From Pseudomonas sp. KK4 (lineage in GTDB: Bacteria > Pseudomonadota > Gammaproteobacteria > Pseudomonadales > Pseudomonadaceae): a stretch of DNA of 47,221 nucleotides. Of this stretch, positions 44,376 to 47,221 are shown one piece after another (the first letter of the stretch is position 1; each line of letters opens with the position of its first letter). The notes below the pieces were generated by a model. The model searched no databases and was not told the origin of the DNA. It saw nothing but the letters and a program-made list of their open reading frames with translations. The position numbers were made by a program, and so were the translations under genes. The stretch covers positions 1-47,221 of the forward strand of contig NZ_LYVP01000040.1 of the NCBI RefSeq assembly GCF_001984065.1, written 5' to 3'.

Positions 44376-44389
44376 AGAAGACTTTACAA
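44361..44389 (-). promoter_or_regulatory. Candidate promoter of tRNA-Trp-secE-nusG
   Basis: On the minus strand, -35 TTGTAA (44389-44384), a 17-bp spacer and -10 CATAAT (44366-44361). The -10 lies in the loop of the terminator-like hairpin at 44350-44375. Confidence 0.6.
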
Positions 44390-44476
44390 CACCTACCCAA
44401 TGACCTTGGCACCACACCTGCTTCCAGAGCTCACAAACACTCTTTCGCATAACGAAGCACCACTTCAGGCCATTAA

Positions 44477-44506
44477 AACAAAGGCAGATATTTTCATATC
44501 TGCCTT
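44477..44506 (-). terminator. Terminator after tRNA-Thr
   Basis: A perfect 11-bp stem, AAGGCAGATAT (44481-44491) with ATATCTGCCTT (44496-44506), loop TTTC, followed by TGTTTT on the minus strand. Confidence 0.85.
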
Positions 44507-44512
44507 GTTATA

Positions 44513-44588
44513 TGGAGCTCTTGAGCGGATTTGAACCGCTGACCTCACCCTTACCAAGGGTGTGCTCTACCAACTGAGCTACAAGAGC
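44513..44588 (-). tRNA. tRNA-Thr (anticodon GGT)
   Basis: A 76-nt cloverleaf with encoded CCA. The acceptor is GCTCTTG/CAAGAGC, the D arm is AGCTCAGTTGGTAGAGC, and the anticodon GGT (44555-44553) lies in CACCC-TTGGTAA-GGGTG. It is third in the Tyr-Gly-Thr array. Confidence 0.98.
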
Positions 44589-44614
44589 GCAACACTGTGC
44601 AAAACCTGCAAACT

Positions 44615-44688
<74 letters not shown>

Positions 44689-44712
44689 GAGCGCTTGCAG
44701 CTCTCGCTAAAA

Positions 44713-44797
<85 letters not shown>

Positions 44798-44810
44798 TAA
44801 GCGAGCCGGC

Positions 44811-44838
44811 ATTCTATATTATGCCAGCCTTCTGTCAA
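44811..44838 (-). promoter_or_regulatory. tRNA operon promoter P2
   Basis: On the minus strand, -35 TTGACA (44838-44833), a 16-bp spacer and -10 TAGAAT (44816-44811), followed by the GC-rich discriminator GCCGGCTCGC typical of stringently controlled stable-RNA promoters. Confidence 0.85.
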
Positions 44839-44927
44839 GCATTTTCTCATTAAAAACCTGAGCTTAGCTGCGTTGACCTCACTCCTCACTGTTTACCGTT
44901 TTAGGTCTTCACTGTGGAGCGGGCGCC

Positions 44928-44956
44928 ATTCTATGCAAACTATTCGGCAGGTGCAA
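44928..44956 (-). promoter_or_regulatory. tRNA operon promoter P1 (tandem, upstream)
   Basis: On the minus strand, -35 TTGCAC (44956-44951), a 17-bp spacer and -10 TAGAAT (44933-44928), with GC-rich discriminator GGCGCCCGCTC. The -35 lies inside the 3' end of the preceding coding region. Confidence 0.65.
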
Positions 44957-45380
44957 CCCCCTCGCAAGGCATTATTTTATGTTTTAACTCATTGAATTCT
45001 TTAGAAAGGTTTTGCAACTGCGTGTCATCCAGCCAACGCCTGCTTTCCGGGGCAATGCGCACCCAGTAGGCACCTGTATCAAGGCCTCCTTTGGATGCCA
45101 CCTGAAACTTGACGTCCATGCCGACCAATCTGCGCTCCAACCCCTGAACCACATCCTGACGGCTAAAGCCCCCCAAAAAAAGGCAGCCAGGATCTGCCTG
45201 GGCGACCTTTGTCTTGTCTTTGGCCGCATCTGGAGCTTCGCTGAGCAGGCGAATGTCCTGCTGAGATCCCCGATACAAGCTCAGGGGAGTGACGTCCTTT
45301 GCGCGCAGAGGCGCCTCCTGTTGATGCCAGATGTAATAAAACACATTGAGCACAACCAGCAGCAGAAACAACCAACGCAT
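44940..45380 (-). CDS. Small membrane-anchored protein, SPOR-like, downstream of coaX
   Basis: A 146-residue protein starting MRWLFLLLVVLNVFYYIWHQ: one N-terminal transmembrane helix (about residues 3-18), a linker, then a compact periplasmic-type domain (LFLGGFSRQDVVQGLERRLV ... YWVRIAPE) resembling SPOR domains that bind denuded peptidoglycan. The SPOR assignment is by eye and tentative. The start is ATG 45380, 7 bp after the coaX stop with GAGG between, so translation is probably coupled. The longer frame to 45479 overlaps coaX and is not credible. It is the last gene of the birA-coaX unit. Confidence 0.75.
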   Translation of the reverse strand: MRWLFLLLVVLNVFYYIWHQQEAPLRAKDVTPLSLYRGSQQDIRLLSEAPDAAKDKTKVAQADPGCLFLGGFSRQDVVQGLERRLVGMDVKFQVASKGGLDTGAYWVRIAPESRRWLDDTQLQNLSKEFNELKHKIMPCEGVAPAE

Positions 45381-45387
45381 AAAGACC

Positions 45388-46137
45388 TCAGGACAAAGGG
45401 CAGGCCATGGCCAAGCCAACAAACACCAGGTCAGGAACCATCCTGGCTTCAGGCACGATCTCCGACACCAGACCCGCATCCCCGCCCGTAAGAAATACCG
45501 TGAAATCCTTTCCCCAGTAGCTACGCGCCAACTCGAGCTGAGTCAGAACGAAACCTCGCAGCATAAGCGAGCAGCCGCGCTCTACCGCCTCAACCGTGGT
45601 ACGCCCCGGGATGAGACTCTCCAGCGCACGCTCGGCAGCAAGATCGCCGTAACGAATTTTGCGGGTATGGGTGCGAAGCTGATTACGCATCAGCGGCATG
45701 CCAGGGCATATGAACCCACCCAAATGCTCACCGTCAGCCGCAACGAAGTCGGCAGTCACCGCAGTGCCGAAATCCAGTACCAGACAGGCGCCCGGAGCAA
45801 GATGGAAGCCTCCAAGCAAAGCTAGCCAGCGATCCAGCCCTAGCCGCTCAAACTCCTCATAACCATTACGGACTCCAGCCATCTCGCGCACCGGTGCCGC
45901 ACAGACTACCGCCACATCGAACCCATCTTTCAGTAGAGAGATCAGTGCTCCGGTTTCTTCAGCAGTCCTAACACTTACCAAACGGCAGGCATTCAGAGCA
46001 AGACCATCAAATCCGTTCAAAGCCTCAAGCAATGCGAGATCCGAATCAACAACCCCCTCACCCACCACTAGCCGGGCATTTGCATCAAGCACGCGCCACT
46101 TGATAAAGCTGTTCCCGCAGTCGAGCTCAAGAATCAT
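45388..46137 (-). CDS. coaX: Type III pantothenate kinase
   Basis: A 249-residue ASKHA-fold kinase that phosphorylates pantothenate, the first step of coenzyme A synthesis. The phosphate-binding motif [10 protein letters not shown] lies at residues 5-14. Further motifs are [20 protein letters not shown] and [15 protein letters not shown]. Type III enzymes are not feedback-inhibited by CoA and replace CoaA in Pseudomonas. The gene overlaps birA by 11 bp. Confidence 0.96.
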   Translation of the reverse strand: MILELDCGNSFIKWRVLDANARLVVGEGVVDSDLALLEALNGFDGLALNACRLVSVRTAEETGALISLLKDGFDVAVVCAAPVREMAGVRNGYEEFERLGLDRWLALLGGFHLAPGACLVLDFGTAVTADFVAADGEHLGGFICPGMPLMRNQLRTHTRKIRYGDLAAERALESLIPGRTTVEAVERGCSLMLRGFVLTQLELARSYWGKDFTVFLTGGDAGLVSEIVPEARMVPDLVFVGLAMACPLS

Positions 46138-47086
46138 TACGCAACCTCAAACTCAACTCGCCACCGCTGAAGACTTTTTCCACGCCATCCACCTTCAAAC
46201 GCAAGGCACCCTGGCTATCGATACCCAGCACTTCGCCATCTATTTGGTTAACACCCGCAATCAAAGACACCGCACGCCCCTGCCACAGATGATTTCGCTC
46301 CCACTCAGCCTGGATCGCCGAAAACCCATCGACCTGGTGTCGCTCCAAATACTTCTGAAGCATCACTCCAAGCTCCGCAGCCAATTGATTGCGATCAAAT
46401 GCCTGACCGGCCTCCAAACGCATTGACGTCCACTGCTGGTCGACCTCACTGGTCATTCGCATGTTTACGTTAATACCGATACCAAGCACCACGTGACACA
46501 CGTCAGCAGGATCGCCAACTAATTCGAGCAATATTCCAGCAATTTTCTTTCGACCCACGAGAACGTCGTTAGGCCATTTTAAACCTACACCTGGTACTCC
46601 AATCTGCTGCAGAGCCTGCATCACAGCGAGACCAACAACCAGACTCAGACCTTCAAGCTGGCGCATTCCGCCTTCAATACGAAGAACCAGGCTGTAGTAA
46701 AGGTTTTCTGCGAATGGGCTTACCCACTTGCGACCGCGCCGCCCCCGCCCGGCGGTCTGCCGCTCGGCGAGTACGACAAAGGGTGCATCCTGACGCTGCT
46801 CGATCATTCGTAGCGCCTCGGCATTCGTGGAGTCGGTCGAGTCGAACACCAGGACTGGCCAATCACAAGCCCCTGCCATTCTCCTGATCTCTACAGGATC
46901 CAGCAGTGTCAGCGGTGCGGCCAACTGATAACCGCGCCCTCGAACCTTATGAATGGATAACCCCAGCTCAGCCTCTAATTGCTGAAGCTGCTTCCATACC
47001 GCACTGCGACTCACACCCAGGGCAGCACCCAGTGCTTGACCCGAATGAAATCGGCCATCTTTAAGAAGCTTTAACAACGTCAGCAT
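46127..47086 (-). CDS. birA: Bifunctional biotin-protein ligase / biotin operon repressor
   Basis: A 319-residue BirA. The N-terminal winged helix (about residues 1-58, [20 protein letters not shown]) is the DNA-binding domain. The catalytic domain has the biotinyl-AMP loop [20 protein letters not shown] and [20 protein letters not shown]. The C-terminal SH3-like domain follows. It biotinylates AccB and represses biotin genes when charged. Start ATG 47086. It is first gene of the birA-coaX-(SPOR-like) unit. Confidence 0.97.
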   Translation of the reverse strand: MLTLLKLLKDGRFHSGQALGAALGVSRSAVWKQLQQLEAELGLSIHKVRGRGYQLAAPLTLLDPVEIRRMAGACDWPVLVFDSTDSTNAEALRMIEQRQDAPFVVLAERQTAGRGRRGRKWVSPFAENLYYSLVLRIEGGMRQLEGLSLVVGLAVMQALQQIGVPGVGLKWPNDVLVGRKKIAGILLELVGDPADVCHVVLGIGINVNMRMTSEVDQQWTSMRLEAGQAFDRNQLAAELGVMLQKYLERHQVDGFSAIQAEWERNHLWQGRAVSLIAGVNQIDGEVLGIDSQGALRLKVDGVEKVFSGGELSLRLRNDS

Positions 47087-47171
47087 GCAAGTCTCGCCTC
47101 ACAATGAGGCCCGCATGATAGCCACGCTCCGAGCAGTTGCATAGAAACGCGATGAAGTGGATTTTCTAGCG

Positions 47172-47210
47172 CACAAAACAAAACCCCAACTGCTTTCGCA
47201 ATTGGGGTTT
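47172..47210 (-). terminator. Terminator at the right edge, probably of an upstream rRNA operon
   Basis: AAACCCCAA (47181-47189) pairs with TTGGGGTTT (47202-47210). On the minus strand it is followed by TGTTTTGTG. In P. aeruginosa an rRNA operon lies directly upstream of birA, so this may terminate 5S rRNA; that gene is outside the window. Confidence 0.75.
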
Positions 47211-47221
47211 CGGAATTTAAT

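Overview
The window is a chromosomal segment of a Pseudomonas, most likely of the P. fluorescens lineage. The evidence is the gene order ssb - MFS transporter - uvrA - ferritin - katA - rplQ, the complete ribosomal-protein/RNA polymerase superlocus, the Tyr-Gly-Thr-Trp tRNA array before secE, the coaX-birA pair, and REP palindromes of the Pseudomonas type (core GCGGGCTTGCTCGCGAA). All genes look intact; I see no insertion sequence, prophage, CRISPR array or frameshifted gene.

Layout. (1) 1-1781: a REP element, a GlxA-type AraC regulator on the minus strand, and a divergent isochorismatase-like hydrolase. (2) 1796-6616: a plus-strand operon yjfI-yjfJ-yjfK-yjfL-yjfM-yjfC. It encodes a PspA/IM30 coiled-coil protein, two soluble proteins of unknown function (DUF2170, DUF2491), a small four-helix membrane protein (DUF350), a lipoprotein (DUF1190) and an ATP-grasp enzyme of the glutathionylspermidine synthase family. 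This is the least understood and most interesting part of the window. A REPIN sits inside the operon. (3) 6648-13773: DNA repair and oxidative-stress genes: ssb and a YajR-like transporter (minus), uvrA (plus, TTG start), a ferritin lacking the haem-ligand methionine (minus), and catalase katA (minus). (4) 13925-43841: a minus-strand run read from right to left as nusG, rplKA, rplJL, rpoBC, rpsL-rpsG-fusA-tuf (str), rpsJ...rpsQ (S10), rplN...rpmJ (spc) and rpsM-rpsK-rpsD-rpoA-rplQ (alpha). It includes rpmJ (38 aa) and rpmD (58 aa). (5) 43851-47210: secE, four tRNA genes (Trp, Thr, Gly, Tyr), a small membrane-anchored protein, coaX, birA, and a terminator at the right edge that probably belongs to an rRNA operon just outside.

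Regulation visible in the DNA. Sigma-70-type promoters with 16-17 bp spacers can be read before rpsJ, rpsL, rpsM, rpsH (inside the spc operon), tRNA-Tyr (two in tandem) and tRNA-Trp/secE. In three of these the promoter hexamers are fused to a terminator-like hairpin: rpsM, rpsH and tRNA-Trp. An L10-type leader precedes rplJ, and attenuator-like hairpins lie in the rplL-rpoB and nusG-rplK gaps.

The tRNA-Thr to tRNA-Trp gap is only 176 bp. In P. aeruginosa a second tuf gene occupies this position; here it is absent, so the tuf at the end of the str operon is the only copy in this locus.
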